Of a DNA stretch of 64,000 bases, positions 14,284 through 24,971 are shown piece by piece (positions within the stretch are counted from its first letter, which is position 1; each line of letters opens with the position of its first letter). Source of the stretch: Sipunculus nudus (lineage: Eukaryota > Annelida > Sipuncula > Golfingiida > Sipunculidae). Below the pieces are notes generated by a model that was not told where the DNA came from, did no database searches, and saw nothing but the letters and a program-made list of their open reading frames with translations. The position numbers and the translations under genes are program-made. The stretch lies in NCBI GenBank assembly GCA_026874595.1, contig CM049313.1:73342659-73406658 (forward strand). The letters are read 5' to 3'.

Positions 14284-14830
14284 ATAGGTACCCTAAGTGT
14301 TAAATGCAAAATTATATAGGTTAGACATAGAAGGAAAGAATACATGGGCAACAAGGGTAAAATGTGTTATTTTCTTTTGGCTTTGCATGGGATACATGGA
14401 TACTTCAAGATGTAGGTGATATTTTTATATATTTCTGTCAGATTTCAAACAAAGGTTACATGATAATGAAAGGTAAGAATTGACAGCTATAAGATAGAAA
14501 GTAATTGAAGATTGACAACATATTCTATCTTTAAAAGTTTATTAAACACTGAATTATATTTATCAGCAGTTCCAAATAAGAGATTTATAGAATTAGTTTA
14601 GCAAAATTAAGAACATCATCACATAGTCTAGAAATAGAAGTTGGTCATCACAAGGAAAGAGCCTGGAAGGAGATATGTTGTAAATTTTGTCTTAAACATG
14701 GAGAATCTTATATCGAAGATGAGTTCCACTTTGTCGTTAAATGTCCTTTATATATTTCATTAAGAAAAACATATCTGTCTGTAGTTGAAGAAAAGTTTTT
14801 CATTTCACTAATGTCTACTACAAATTATAT

Positions 14831-15220
14831 GTAACAATTAACAAGCTTGCAGCATTTGTATGTCAGCATTTGTATATTTGTTGAAAGAGAGTCATTTCTA
14901 TAGATGATGCTATATGAACTAGTAATGTGGATATTTTCTGTGTATCATCTGTTTCATGTTGTCATGAAACTTTATGCTATGTAACTACCATGGACTTAAA
15001 TCATGTTTGTGAAACACAAAAACTTTTAATTTGGCATTTTCTATGTTCTTAAGAAGATATCTTACAATATCATATAATTGTTGCATCATACTAGTGATAA
15101 TGTGTTTAATTTGTCAACCATGTATGGTATTTAGAGACTAATTATCTTTTAAAAACTAGAAAATTTCCAAATATATGTATGAAAGCTATTTCTCATGACA
15201 TATTTAAAGTGTATTATTCG
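14831..15220. other. Unassigned AT-rich stretch
   Basis: No ORF, splice-flanked coding segment or clear repeat was recognised. The first part may be the 3' untranslated tail of the LINE remnant. Confidence 0.4.
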
Positions 15221-15676
15221 CATGCAAAATAATTATTTTTGGCAAAATAGTATTTTTTCTTATTAGTTTTTCAATTTTATGTTTGCATATCCAAATACAT
15301 TTTGTATTAATTATGTTTCACAAGAATCTCAAGGAAAACATTTAATTTTGCATTATATATATACTCAAATTAAACCTTTGTTATTTTGTTTATTCCATTT
15401 ATATATCATTAGTATCCTTATTACAGTCTATTCATTCAGTTGATAAAAAGGTATGTGAAATAATTATTATTGGCACAATAGTATTATTTCTGATATATTT
15501 TTCAATTTTATTTTTGCATATTCAAAGACATTTTGTATTAATCCGGTAAAAAAGGATCTCCAGGAAAACATTTAATTTTTGCATTACACACTCATATTTA
15601 ACCTTTGTTGGTTTGTATATTGCATTTATATATCATCACCTAGTTACAGTGTATATTTATTCAGTTGATAAAATGG
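15221..15676. repeat. Diverged tandem duplication, about 230 bp x 2
   Basis: Two consecutive segments (about 15221-15451 and 15452-15676) share the same order of blocks: AAATAATTATT, GGCAnAATAGTATT, TTTTTCAATTTTAT, ACATTTTGTATTAAT, GGAAAACATTTAATTTT, ATTTATATATCAT, and CAGTTGATAAAA at the end. The copies have diverged by many substitutions and small indels, so the duplication is old. Confidence 0.75.
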
Positions 15677-15807
15677 TTATTTCTGTTAATATTTTGTAAA
15701 ATAATAATTGTGTATTGTTGAAAACTATATACATGTTATTGGTAATTTATTTATTATTTAGTTTTATCATTTATTATTTTTTTCACGTGACCATATATCA
15801 TGTACTT

Positions 15808-15809
<2 letters not shown>

Positions 15810-15878
<69 letters not shown>

Positions 15879-15898
15879 ATGTATGTATATATATATAG
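15810..15898. repeat. (TA)n microsatellite
   Basis: About 90 bp of nearly pure TA dinucleotide with a few C or G interruptions near the end. The Ile-Tyr ORFs read through it on both strands are artefacts of the repeat. Confidence 0.95.
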
Positions 15899-15948
15899 GT
15901 TGGATCTATGGGCCTGCGGCCTTTATTTCCAGCAGGGGCGTCAATATA

Positions 15949-15959
15949 GGGGGGGGGGG
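15949..15959. repeat. Poly-G tract in an unclassified transposon scrap
   Basis: An 11-G run sits in a GC-richer scrap at about 15896-16000 that also contains an AGCAGGGGCGTCAATAT segment and a CCCCCCC run. It resembles the G/C-run composition of the MITEs nearby but was not matched to them. Confidence 0.5.
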
Positions 15960-16150
15960 TGTATGTCAATGTAATCATCCCCCCCTACTTTTCAGAGAAT
16001 AATGTTATAATATTGAAAACGAAATATATTAATAAATAGAATTAAAGACTTTGGATATATTTTCTAAAAAATGTTATATCTTAACCTTGCTTAGAATTCA
16101 CAAAATAACTTATTTTCTGAAACATTATAATCATTTGAAATATGATTAAG

Positions 16151-16182
<32 letters not shown>

Positions 16183-16384
16183 TTCATTCATTCATAATTA
16201 TAAAGGGTAACATTAATATTTGATTTGTATAAATTATTAACTTGATAAACATTTAATGAATAAAAATAGGCCTACTCCTTCTATTCATATCATTTTTTTA
16301 CCATTCTTGTGTGTCTGTTAATCAAAAATTTTTTTTTATTTTATATATATTTATATATACACATACACACACACACACACACAT
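16151..16384. repeat. Two microsatellite tracts, (TA)n and (TA/CA)n
   Basis: A TA tract at 16151-16174 and a mixed TA then CA tract at 16341-16384 flank an AT-rich spacer with no other recognised content. Confidence 0.85.
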
Positions 16385-17038
16385 ATCCACGTCTCCAGCG
16401 CTGAATTCCCTAGTTCTGCTGATCAATGGTGAATGTAAAGAGTTTAACCAGTGTACACAGAGAAACATCGCGGGTCTTGCCGGATCATGAGGTCACATTA
16501 GTCCAAAGGGATTCCCCGATGGTTAAAAATAGACAATCTCTTTGCTTTATTAGCGCCATCTATCGGCAAACGGAGGAATTAGCGTGACTGGGAGCGGAAT
16601 AACCCTCACCGCCATGGATAGGAGAGAGCACACTGCCAACCAACGTAAACAAACTTGAATTGAATGATTAGAGGAAGGACATACGCGTATGTTTCAATAT
16701 TATTAATTTTTTTTGATGTGCACTGTGAATCAATGGCTTCAAAGCCTTACTTTTATGTGTAGGCAATTTCATACAAGTGTCAAGTTATACACAAACCGAT
16801 GGCTTTTGGGCGATAATAAAGGAAAGTTAATGTGATCGCAGAGCAGTCTGTCTTGGTCAGTGTACTCTTATGTTGCGTACGTTACCGCTCAGAAATATTG
16901 TAATTACCAGATGGGAAGTCCTAAGTACGACTTTCTACCGCTTGATACCCAACAAAATACCCAATGATCGGATATCTAGGGTGTCCTTGTAAACAAACTG
17001 AAACTGGTTAATAAAATGGAAGTGCTTATTTCCAATCC
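16385..17038. other. Unassigned segment of moderate GC
   Basis: Complexity is higher than in the neighbouring microsatellites, and it includes GCGCCATCTATCGGC near 16551 and a short open segment starting ATGGATAGG near 16614. No family was recognised, no convincing splice-flanked exon was seen, and no repeat partner was found in this window. Confidence 0.35.
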
Positions 17039-17046
17039 CCCAGGGA

Positions 17047-17732
17047 GGGGTCGGACTAAACACCCAAAACACCGGTGTTTTGGGTACCTGAGACGAAACA
17101 CCACCAAACGCCTATATATCCTCAATGTTAAAGTTTAATTTTGAGTCACTTTGATGAATCATTAAATGTTAATAATATCTGGCGAATTTCAGGGCCTGAA
17201 TGGGTGAACTTTTGATGAACTAGTGGGTTTGGTTCCGTGGTCTTGCCTTGTTGATTCGTTGACAGTGGTAGCCATTTTAACAGAGTTCATGCTACCACCT
17301 AGTGGAGGATTTTGTAACCAAAATCATAGTGGCTGAAATGCTGGCGCTGGATATAAGAATCTGGATAAATAAATTATTCTTCCATTATACATACTATCTT
17401 TTCTGCTCTCCTTATTCATAATACCCAAATGCTTAGTTTTCCCACCATGTTCCCGGTAAAAAGTTTGATATGTATAGCAACCGCCAGGGGGCAGCATATG
17501 CGAGCCATGAATGGCTGCCTTGATCGTCAGTGAACACATCACGGGACGAAACACTCCTTTATCACAAGTTTTCCTCAGGATTTTCAGTCCAGACATCATA
17601 TATTTAATCAACATTTAATGATTCATCAATGTGACTCAAAATTAAACTTAAACATTGAGGATAAATAGGGGTTTCGTGGTGTTTCGTCTCAGGTACCCAA
17701 AACACCGGTGTTTTGGGTGTTTAGTCCGACCG
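17047..17732. mobile_element. Fold-back (long-TIR) MITE of about 690 bp
   Basis: The two ends are near-perfect inverted repeats about 130 bp long (about 17049-17175 against 17599-17732). Both arms carry GGTCGGACTAAACACCC, then AAAACACCGGTGTTTTGGGT (itself a palindrome), then ACCTGAGACGAAACACC. The 8 bp direct repeat CCCAGGGA flanks the element at 17039-17046 and 17733-17740 and may be the target-site duplication; that length fits hAT elements, but the termini are not diagnostic. The middle (17180-17600) is AT-rich, and its 96-codon minus-strand ORF has no recognisable domain. The arms match almost base for base, so insertion is probably recent. Confidence 0.8.
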
Positions 17733-17755
17733 CCCAGGGAATGGAAATAAGGGAT

Positions 17756-18750
17756 GCTTATTTCCACTCCCCCTATGAGTTACCAATTAGATGAAACAGA
17801 TAAGGGTTTATATCTTGTTAGAATAGATAGATATTCATTTACAGTCAGCAGCTCTAATAGCCTCTATAGGATAATACTGATGAACTATATATTAAAATAA
17901 AACATGAGTGTTAATAATTGTTATTGGGCTTACCTTTGAGATGCATATCTATCTAATCAGTTTAGTGACAATGGTCTTAAAACACCCCATGTTACATTTA
18001 TAGTTTTAATTTTTCTTTCAATCTAAGTTTAAAGTAATTTTTGCCTATTTTAACACCACGGTAACATCACTGAAAATGTTTAAGATGAAATCAGTGGTAT
18101 GGTAAAATACTGAAACAACCTACCAGGGTACAGGTGCCAGTCCTGTTTAACTGTCTGGGCTTTACCTTGTATTCTGAGCCAAGAGCTGATGCACCAGTCT
18201 GAGCATATGGACACAAAACCAGAGCTCACTAATTAGGTGCCAATAGTCTACTGATAAGGACTCTCAGCCAGTTTATCAAGTAATGTCGAAATCTCTTACT
18301 CTTTATGTGTTCTTTAAGTTAGTTCTCATGATCCACATATAAATTTTCAAAATGATGAACCAACTAGACCGAAAAATCTATTTGGCACTGCAGAAAAATA
18401 TAAATCTATGTCTTTTTAATTTTTTTGTCACACATAATTGTAATATAATTGTCAGGGGTAACTTTTTAAAACTTTGATGTTAAATGCATTGAAATAAAAA
18501 TCAATTTCAATATAAAAACTGAAAAACTTAAATGTTTAAAGAACTTGTTTCTAGAAATGTGTAACTGTCTTATGTCCCTGCTGTTCCTATTTTGTCTATA
18601 GAAGTATTTTAGAGAGGATTTTGTAAAGAAAAGCAATAATTAAACTACGTTTATCACTTGAAAGAATAAACATCCAAGTTTTGGTCACTTAAACTGCCAA
18701 AATACTCAAGACTTTACCAGCTTTTATCACAAGGGGGAGTGGAAATAAGG
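17756..18750. mobile_element. Candidate non-autonomous element with short inverted termini
   Basis: GCTTATTTCCACTCCCCCT at 17756-17774 is the reverse complement of the sequence at 18732-18750, so the 1 kb between them may be an element with terminal inverted repeats of about 18 bp. A third, slightly degenerate copy of the motif at 17025-17041, and an inverted one ending at 17751, flank the neighbouring fold-back MITE. The alternative is one larger element (17025-18750) into which the MITE inserted. No ORF is seen inside. Confidence 0.5.
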
Positions 18751-19069
18751 CCGGCCATATAAAATATGGGTACTTCTATAGTACGTTGGTTTCAGCCCAA
18801 TAACTATAGGTTACTGCTGCTTGCATCTTAAGTTTGCAACTTATTTTTATCTGCCCCTTACACTCTTCACTATTACATTAATCTTAAACATCATAACGCC
18901 GTCCGTATACACTCATAACCTCGTTGAGACAGTGTTAGAGTGATCCTACATTCGCTCTGAAGCAGGCGTGCTATAGTGGCTCCACTGCAAAATGTTTAAT
19001 GTCACATTCATATAGATTTATTTGTCATTATAAGCTTTTATGTGCACAAGTCAAAAATTAGTTTCATTT
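18751..19069. other. Unassigned AT-rich stretch
   Basis: Nothing recognisable beyond flanking sequence between two transposable elements. Confidence 0.4.
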
Positions 19070-20365
19070 TTAGCTCGGCTGACTGTAAGAGCTATAGCGA
19101 TCACTCTTTGTCCGTTGTCCGTCTGGCCATCCGGCCGTCTGTCAGTTAACAGGGCACAAATCATAACCACTGGACCTGGAATCTTCTAACATTACATCCA
19201 GAGAGGTCCATGAAAAATCTCCTTGGAAACCTGGAATAAGGTCTCTGTTACCCATATTCTTCAAGCTATGTGGCTTATTGTGGCTATATGAATTACCCCC
19301 CAGAATAATGAAAAATTTGATACAAAAGCTCAAGTATCTTAGCAACTAATGCATTGATCACCATGATTCTTTGCATGGATTTCAATCATGGAGTGGTTCA
19401 TCAGTTTCTGCAGACTGGTGGCGCCACCTGTATTTTTCAATTTTTTACAAACTTTTTCTCTATTTTTGAGACCTTAAAAGATGTGGTCATCTGTTAACTG
19501 GGCACAAATTGTAAAGACTGGACCTATAATCTACTGACTTGACATGCAGGGAGGCCCATGAATAGTCTCCTTGGAATAAGAATAAGGTCTCTGTTACCAA
19601 AAACCTTTGAGCTATGGGGCTTCCAAGTACCCCAGCCCCCAGAATAACTAAAAATTTGATACAAAAGCTCTAGTATCTGAACAACTAATGCAATGATCAC
19701 CCTGATTCCTTGAATGCCACCTCGATTTTTTTTAAATTTTAACAAAACTGTACCCCCAGAATAATGGAACATTTGATACTAAAGCTCAAGTATCTGAACA
19801 ACTAATGCATTGATCACCATGATTTTTTGCATGGATATTGGTTATGGTATGTTTCATCAGAGTATGCAGACTGGTGGCGCCATCTACATTTTTCAACATT
19901 TAAAAAAATTTTTTTTTCCTCTATTTTTGAGACTTCAAAGATGCGTTCGTCTGTTAACAGGGCAGAAATTGTAACCATTGGTCCTAGAATCTTCTATCAT
20001 GACATCCAGGGAGGTCAGTGAAAAATCTTCTTGGAAACTTGAATTTAGGTCTCTGTTACCCATAATTTCTGAGCTATGGAGCTTCAAAGCACCCCTAAGT
20101 ATAATTGAAAATTTGATACCAAAGTAGGGCACAAATCAAAACCATTGGGCCCAGAATCTTCTAACTTGACATCCTTAGAGTTCCTCAGATGTTTTCCCCA
20201 GAAACCTGAAATTCGATCACTGTGATCTATATTCTCAGATTTTTCGGGTTTGTTTGAGCACCCCAGAAATAAAGCAAAATACACACCAATTGCCAGATTC
20301 CTCAGGAAAGGCTGGTTAGATTGTCATCAAATTTGTTGTGCTCATGACCCATGGGTCACTTGTTT
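19070..20365. repeat. Dispersed repeat family B, copy 1
   Basis: The copy opens with a variant of the family start (TAGCTCGGCTGACTGTAAG, then AGCTATAGCGATCAC), followed by a GTCCGTCTG-type tract. It closes with CATGACCCATGGGTCACTTG. Between lie about three internal sub-repeats, each running GTTAACAGGGCACAAAT, GGACCT..AATCTTCT, GAGGTCCATGAAAAATCT, GGTCTCTGTTACCCATA, AATTTGATACAAAAGCT and TGGTGGCGCCACCTGTATT. Several small ORFs in it are chance. No transposase or RT was seen, so the family is non-autonomous or heavily decayed. Confidence 0.75.
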
Positions 20366-20879
20366 GCTAAAGGATCCTGCAAAGCCACGAAAAAGGTGAA
20401 GTTCAATAAGTGAGACTATCATGATTGACTAGCTCAGCAAAATCCCCATTTCCATGTGGAACATAACACTGGGATCTCCAAGCATATTTTGGTGCAGTTA
20501 CAAACTATCTCTGGGAATAATGGTAACCACCAAATGACAGGTAGTGCAAACAAATTGTAACCTTTCGGTTCCCAATAAAGGCCTACTGACTGGATGTCTA
20601 GGTTATAATAGTAACCAAACAGAAACTGATTTGTGAAATATCTTTCATGTCACATTTTGAGTGACTGTCAAACACCTCATGCACCAGCCTGTTGGTTCAG
20701 GCTGAAAAAATTGTTACGTCCCAGTGGTCAAGGCCAGTCCTGACACTGACGGCCACCATGAAAGTCATTGCCAGCCAGAGTGATAAATCATGTTGCTGAG
20801 CTGTAAATTCCTCAAGTTACATCTACATAAAAATACGTATGCCCAGACAGTTTTTGTTATTTAGAATTATACGCACAAG

Positions 20880-21005
20880 TAGTACATCAGCCAGAGGGTT
20901 CATTGGTACCAAACAGGTGACAATTGCTATCAATGATTTTTTGAAAGGTGTATGTGTGTGGATAATAAAAATGCCTGATAGTAGTATGAAAGTGGTAGCT
21001 TTCTG
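20880..21005 (+). repeat. Inverted repeat partner of 24748-24875
   Basis: About 40 bp at 20963-21002 (AATAAAAATGCCTGATAG, then AGTATGAAAGTGGTAGC) recurs almost exactly on the opposite strand at 24748-24790. Weaker similarity extends upstream through GGTGACAA, GGTACCA and CAGCCAGA. This is probably a dispersed repeat inserted twice in opposite orientation. Confidence 0.65.
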
Positions 21006-22719
21006 TAAAAATATCAGCCTGTTTTGAAATGTACTTGCACCAAAATTGCAATTTTGCAAGACACATTTATATAAAAATATTATTTAGTTATAACATCTTA
21101 TATAATGCCTGTTTCAAAATAAGTTTGATGTCAGTTGATAGAAGACATTTATAGCTTTCATCTGGTGTGTCATTCATGTATATAGCTTTACATATTCTAA
21201 AGATATGATTACTTTTCTTCACCCTGTATCATAGCAATTTGTATAATTATAGCTAACTTATTAAAAAAACACAAGGTGTATTTCTGATAAGATCAACCGT
21301 GACCAGTGTGGTTTTATAAAGTCATTAATAAAGTCTGAAGTCTTTTAGCTGAAAAATAACATGTCTGGCACCCAAGTACAATTTGTAGATTTGGTCGTGG
21401 TCAGAGAAAGGTGTTATTCCGTTCTTCAGTTAGCCAATATATGTCCCATTGCCACCAACTGTCTGCAGAAAAAATTAATGCCTGGTTGATGTTTTTGAGT
21501 ACTTTTGTGTCGCATACCCACGCACTTTTTGAATTCTGATTGGTAAATCCTCCCAATTAGTCGACGTGGCTGCTTTTGGGGGCCGATGTATAGACTAAAA
21601 CTTGGATGTCGCAAGCTGAATGTCACACATGATATGTATGCAGGCACGGGTCCTCGGCAAGTTGTTTGAATATATGTTTTTTGCATGTCTCCGGTTGAAA
21701 AAAAAGGGCGACAAGTCATTTTATGCAGTATATTTTTATTTGTATGTTTTTGTTATATTGGTGCCTAACTCACTTGTGATATCGTACAAACTAGGCCGCC
21801 GTATCTGCACTTCTTGTCAAATTCTTTTTCTTACACAAAATATATAAGAGCATTCGGCTGAGAGAGGCTATGTTGTCTGCTGAAATATTTCCATGTAAAT
21901 ATTCTAACAAAATTAACATATAAAATGAAGGCAAGAGCAGTAAATGTACCTACAACATGTTGCTTGGGTGGCACCATAAATAAATGATAGATATTGCAGT
22001 TTGCCTTTGTGTCAGGAGTAATTGTGAGGCAGAGCTGTAAGTTATTCATTCTGAGTTGCCTTTGTTTTATACTGTTAACATTTCTGACAAGAGAGAGGTT
22101 TCTAAATAAATATTAATTTCTATAACGGAAACCAGATGTTTATTTGAATCTTACGGCAAACAGTGTTTTAACGAGAATATAAACCAGTTTGCTATAAAAG
22201 CCAGTAAGTGCAATAACTCATCCTGTTCCAGTTTTATGTTTTACAAAAGTCCAGTAAATGTTAGTGATAAGCCCAAATAAATAAAATCAGTTGTTGAAAT
22301 TGAACAAATCTAATTTAATTCTAACCTGCTTTGACTCAGGAGTTCAGGGATTATTTTTCAAACAAGACCCTAGCAGTCCAGTGTCAACTCACTTTACCAG
22401 ATTGGAAGACATACATGGTTCGCCTTGGGCTATGTACTTGCACCAGAGAGTGTCATTAAGATCATTTTGTTTTTATCTTTAAAATGCAATTTTTCACTGA
22501 ACTGTCAAAACACCATGTGTCCCTGTCATTCCCCAGGTTTGAGGGAGATCATGTTAATCACTGACTGTTCTACTGGCCGAACAAATATAATATTAATGGG
22601 GTTTATGGTTTTGCCCTTAAAAGAATATCATCTCTCGCTTAGTAGGATATAATTGTAACTGTTAGATCACAAAATGTAGATACATATTCTAAAACAGTTT
22701 TGTTTTCATATTATTTTCT
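21006..22719. other. Unassigned AT-rich stretch
   Basis: No exon, repeat or RNA gene was recognised. The short ORFs here lack domain-like composition. A slightly GC-richer part at 21420-21680 has no recognised content. Confidence 0.4.
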
Positions 22720-22725
22720 TTTATT
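22720..22725 (-). promoter_or_regulatory. Candidate poly(A) signal AATAAA (minus strand)
   Basis: The minus-strand AATAAA lies about 70 bp downstream of the stop codon of the coding-like segment at 22796-22997, a normal distance for a 3' untranslated region. Confidence 0.4.
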
Positions 22726-22795
22726 TAAACATTTCAGGAGAAACACACATGATAATAAACATGAGAGTAACTGATTTCTCCTGGTGATTTCTATT

Positions 22796-22997
22796 TTAAT
22801 TCCTTGCAAGTGCTAACTTTCTTATGACTTGATTTGGCAAGGTAGCCAGGCTTGAAATAACTATAAGACATAATAGACTTATTAAAGCCCCGGTGATAAT
22901 CCAAAATAAAAATGACAAATTGATTTTCATCTTCCACTTGGTGTTATCTTTCCAACCATGCAAAACAGAACTCATCAGATTTGATGTTTTTCTGTCA
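22796..22997 (-). CDS. Candidate 3'-terminal exon of an unidentified membrane protein gene
   Basis: On the minus strand a pyrimidine-rich acceptor (TTGCTTTCTGACAG) precedes a segment open for about 66 codons that ends at TAA. Its residues look protein-like: a charged stretch (HGWKDNTKWKMK), then a hydrophobic segment of about 22 residues rich in Leu and Ile (FLFWIITGALISLLCLIVIS), then a short polar tail ending KLALARN. That would be a C-terminal membrane anchor with a short tail. The AATAAA on the same strand about 70 bp past the stop supports a last exon. The acceptor implies that upstream exons lie at higher coordinates; 24972-25346 could be related but does not join in phase under the donor examined. 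The family is not recognised. It could also be a chance ORF. Confidence 0.35.
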
Positions 22998-23011
22998 GAA
23001 AGCAATTGCAT

Positions 23012-24261
23012 ATTTATATGATTATGAACTTAAAAATTGATATTGCTTATTTTCCTTTAAACTAACATTGAACATTACTTAGTTTTATTTTGGAATATGG
23101 GAGTTTAAAATACACAAGGGCCTTGTTGTGAAATAATGTAACAAACAATTCTTTAAAGAGTCTTTATCACACAGCGAACATTCACGCTGTACATAAGTAC
23201 ATGTTCAAAGTACATTTTTACACAAGTAAACATATTCTATATCTTAAATACATAATTACCTGTTACCTCTTCTGTTGATTTTAAATGTTTAACTTTACTA
23301 AGTGCACCGCTGGTCATAATGCTCAGATGAATCTATATTGGTCAGTGATCTAATTCTTATCGACTAAGGAGAGTTTAAGAGAACCTGTATACACAACGTC
23401 TGAACATCCCAGGACAAGCAATTACGAATTGTGCCTTGATATATATCACACTGATAATTGCAGTCTGTTATTCACAAAAAGAAAAAAAAGTCTTACTTTT
23501 TTGCATTGTTCATAATCGAGAATAATGATGGAATAATAGAGAGTGAACTAAGAAATACCATTTCAGCTCTAGTCCATTATAATCGGTAAGCTACATATAG
23601 ATTAAATTTTCTTTCCAAAAAAAAAAAAACTGAAAATGTACCGTTTTTGCTAGCACAAGACAGGTAAACGTAAATGGTGCCATCTGTAGTTTATATACTC
23701 GTAAAAGTCACATGATCAATGTCTAGTAAAGCACATTACAAATCGTAGGTAAAATCAAAAATGAAATACAACAATAAGCGAATATAAGTTTATGCTATCC
23801 CTCACATAAAAGCTATCTCTTTTTATTTCCTTACTTGCATAGAAGAACTAAAAAAGATCATTTTGACTCAGGTCAACGTAAGTGGCGATACTTACAACTA
23901 ACACTGACATACCAGTCATGGGATCAATATGCTGGGTATTGGTCATAACATTATGAATACAAACACTTGTGATCAGCAAAGTTAAAATAAAGTAGAGACA
24001 AATCTTATAATAATTCAGCACACCTCATACTTATCTATCATCTCCAATGAATAAGCCATGGAATGAAATGAGTTATATTTTTTTTGGCTTGCACAAGTTA
24101 GGACAACATATAGCTTACAAACAAAATACCAGTCCAGTGATCAATATTACTACATAACTTGGGGATGACATTTGCGGCAGTTCCCGCTGTATTCGGTTAC
24201 CGAAATAACGTTATATCTGTTGATATATTCTATATATGGAGTATTTTTCTTAAGGGTGAGG
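23012..24261. other. Unassigned AT-rich stretch
   Basis: No coding segment or repeat family was recognised apart from short A runs near 23620. Confidence 0.4.
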
Positions 24262-24376
24262 CAGAAGTGGGGGGGGGGCCCTTTTTAATAGGTTTCTTTT
24301 AATAGGGACCTTTTTTACAACTTTGCCATCAGTCCTGGCGTGGACCCCTCCATTTTAAATCCTGGATCTGCCCCTG
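24262..24376. mobile_element. MITE with GGATCC-type termini (copy 2, shortened)
   Basis: Same family as the element at 14084-14283: it starts CAGAAGTGGGG, contains a 10-G run and a GGACCCCTCCATTTT block, and ends CCTGGATCTGCCCCTG. The 5 bp direct repeat TGAGG flanks it (24257-24261 and 24377-24381). It is about 85 bp shorter than copy 1 through internal loss, and its CpG positions read TG. Confidence 0.7.
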
Positions 24377-24747
24377 TGAGGGTATAAGAAAGTTTAACTG
24401 TAGATAAACACCTATTGATCATAAATGATACATCATTGAAAGATTATTTTGCTTGATATAAGTTTGGCATATAAAGTTGTATAAAGTAAATTTATATAAC
24501 CACTCCTTATGCGTTTTTCCTAGGGGTAAGTGCAACTATAAGAATGTATAATTTAAGCAGTATACCCCCAGTGTCCATAAATGGCATGTCATACTAAAGC
24601 GTATGGTTAAAGCTATCATTTGAGACCAACATTGACTGGATACGTTTTACATATTTAGTAGTATTGGGCTTATAACCACTCTGAAGTCGGTGTCCTTGAG
24701 ATGAAAGAAATTTATACGTCATCCGACATAAAACATCCATTTATTCA

Positions 24748-24875
24748 CTGAAAGCTACCACTTTCATACTGCTATCAGGCATTTTTATTACCTACACATG
24801 TATACCTATCAAGCACACACGGTGAAAATTTGTCACCAAAATGGTACCGATGATCCAAATTTTGGGGTCTGGCTG
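24748..24875 (-). repeat. Inverted repeat partner of 20880-21005
   Basis: Reverse complement of the repeat at 20880-21005. The best-conserved block is GAAAGCTACCACTTTCATAC at its low-coordinate end, with patchier matches toward 24875. Confidence 0.65.
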
Positions 24876-24971
24876 AAGTACTTAAGATATATTCAGGTGG
24901 AGCAATGTTTAATTTATGTTATGGAAAAATAAGTCAGATTCTGGAAATGAAGCAATGGTTCCGAAGGGTGG

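Larger units (their letters stand above)
13560..14830 (+). pseudogene. Dead LINE (non-LTR retrotransposon) fragment, C-terminal part of reverse transcriptase and 3' zinc-knuckle region
   Basis: Translation across frameshifts gives familiar non-LTR reverse transcriptase C-terminal pieces. First is VNVDKTKVVVFRNGG near 13600. After a frame change comes a YRCLGGVFTSGLKW segment near 13705-13750, then LFDKMVVPKLSYGSELWGY near 13856-13910, then IERVHNKFCEY. Downstream is a typical LINE 3' motif near 14600-14760: a C-x2-C pair, then IEDEFHFVVKCPLY. The reading frame has several stops and shifts, a 22-G tract replaces part of the sequence at 13642-13663, and a MITE interrupts it at 14084-14283. The upstream RT core and endonuclease are absent, so this is a 5'-truncated, inactive copy. 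The clade (CR1-, Jockey- or RTE-like) is not resolved. Confidence 0.75.

Noticed and set aside
15715-16002. ORFs on both strands rich in Tyr-Ile
   Set aside because: They read through a TA microsatellite.
17324-17614. 96-codon minus-strand ORF
   Set aside because: It lies inside the fold-back MITE, overlaps its right arm and has no recognisable domain.
19142-20284. Several minus-strand ORFs with similar endings (SWTSLDVMLEDS..., ...LCPVN)
   Set aside because: They repeat with the internal sub-repeats of family B and have no independent support.
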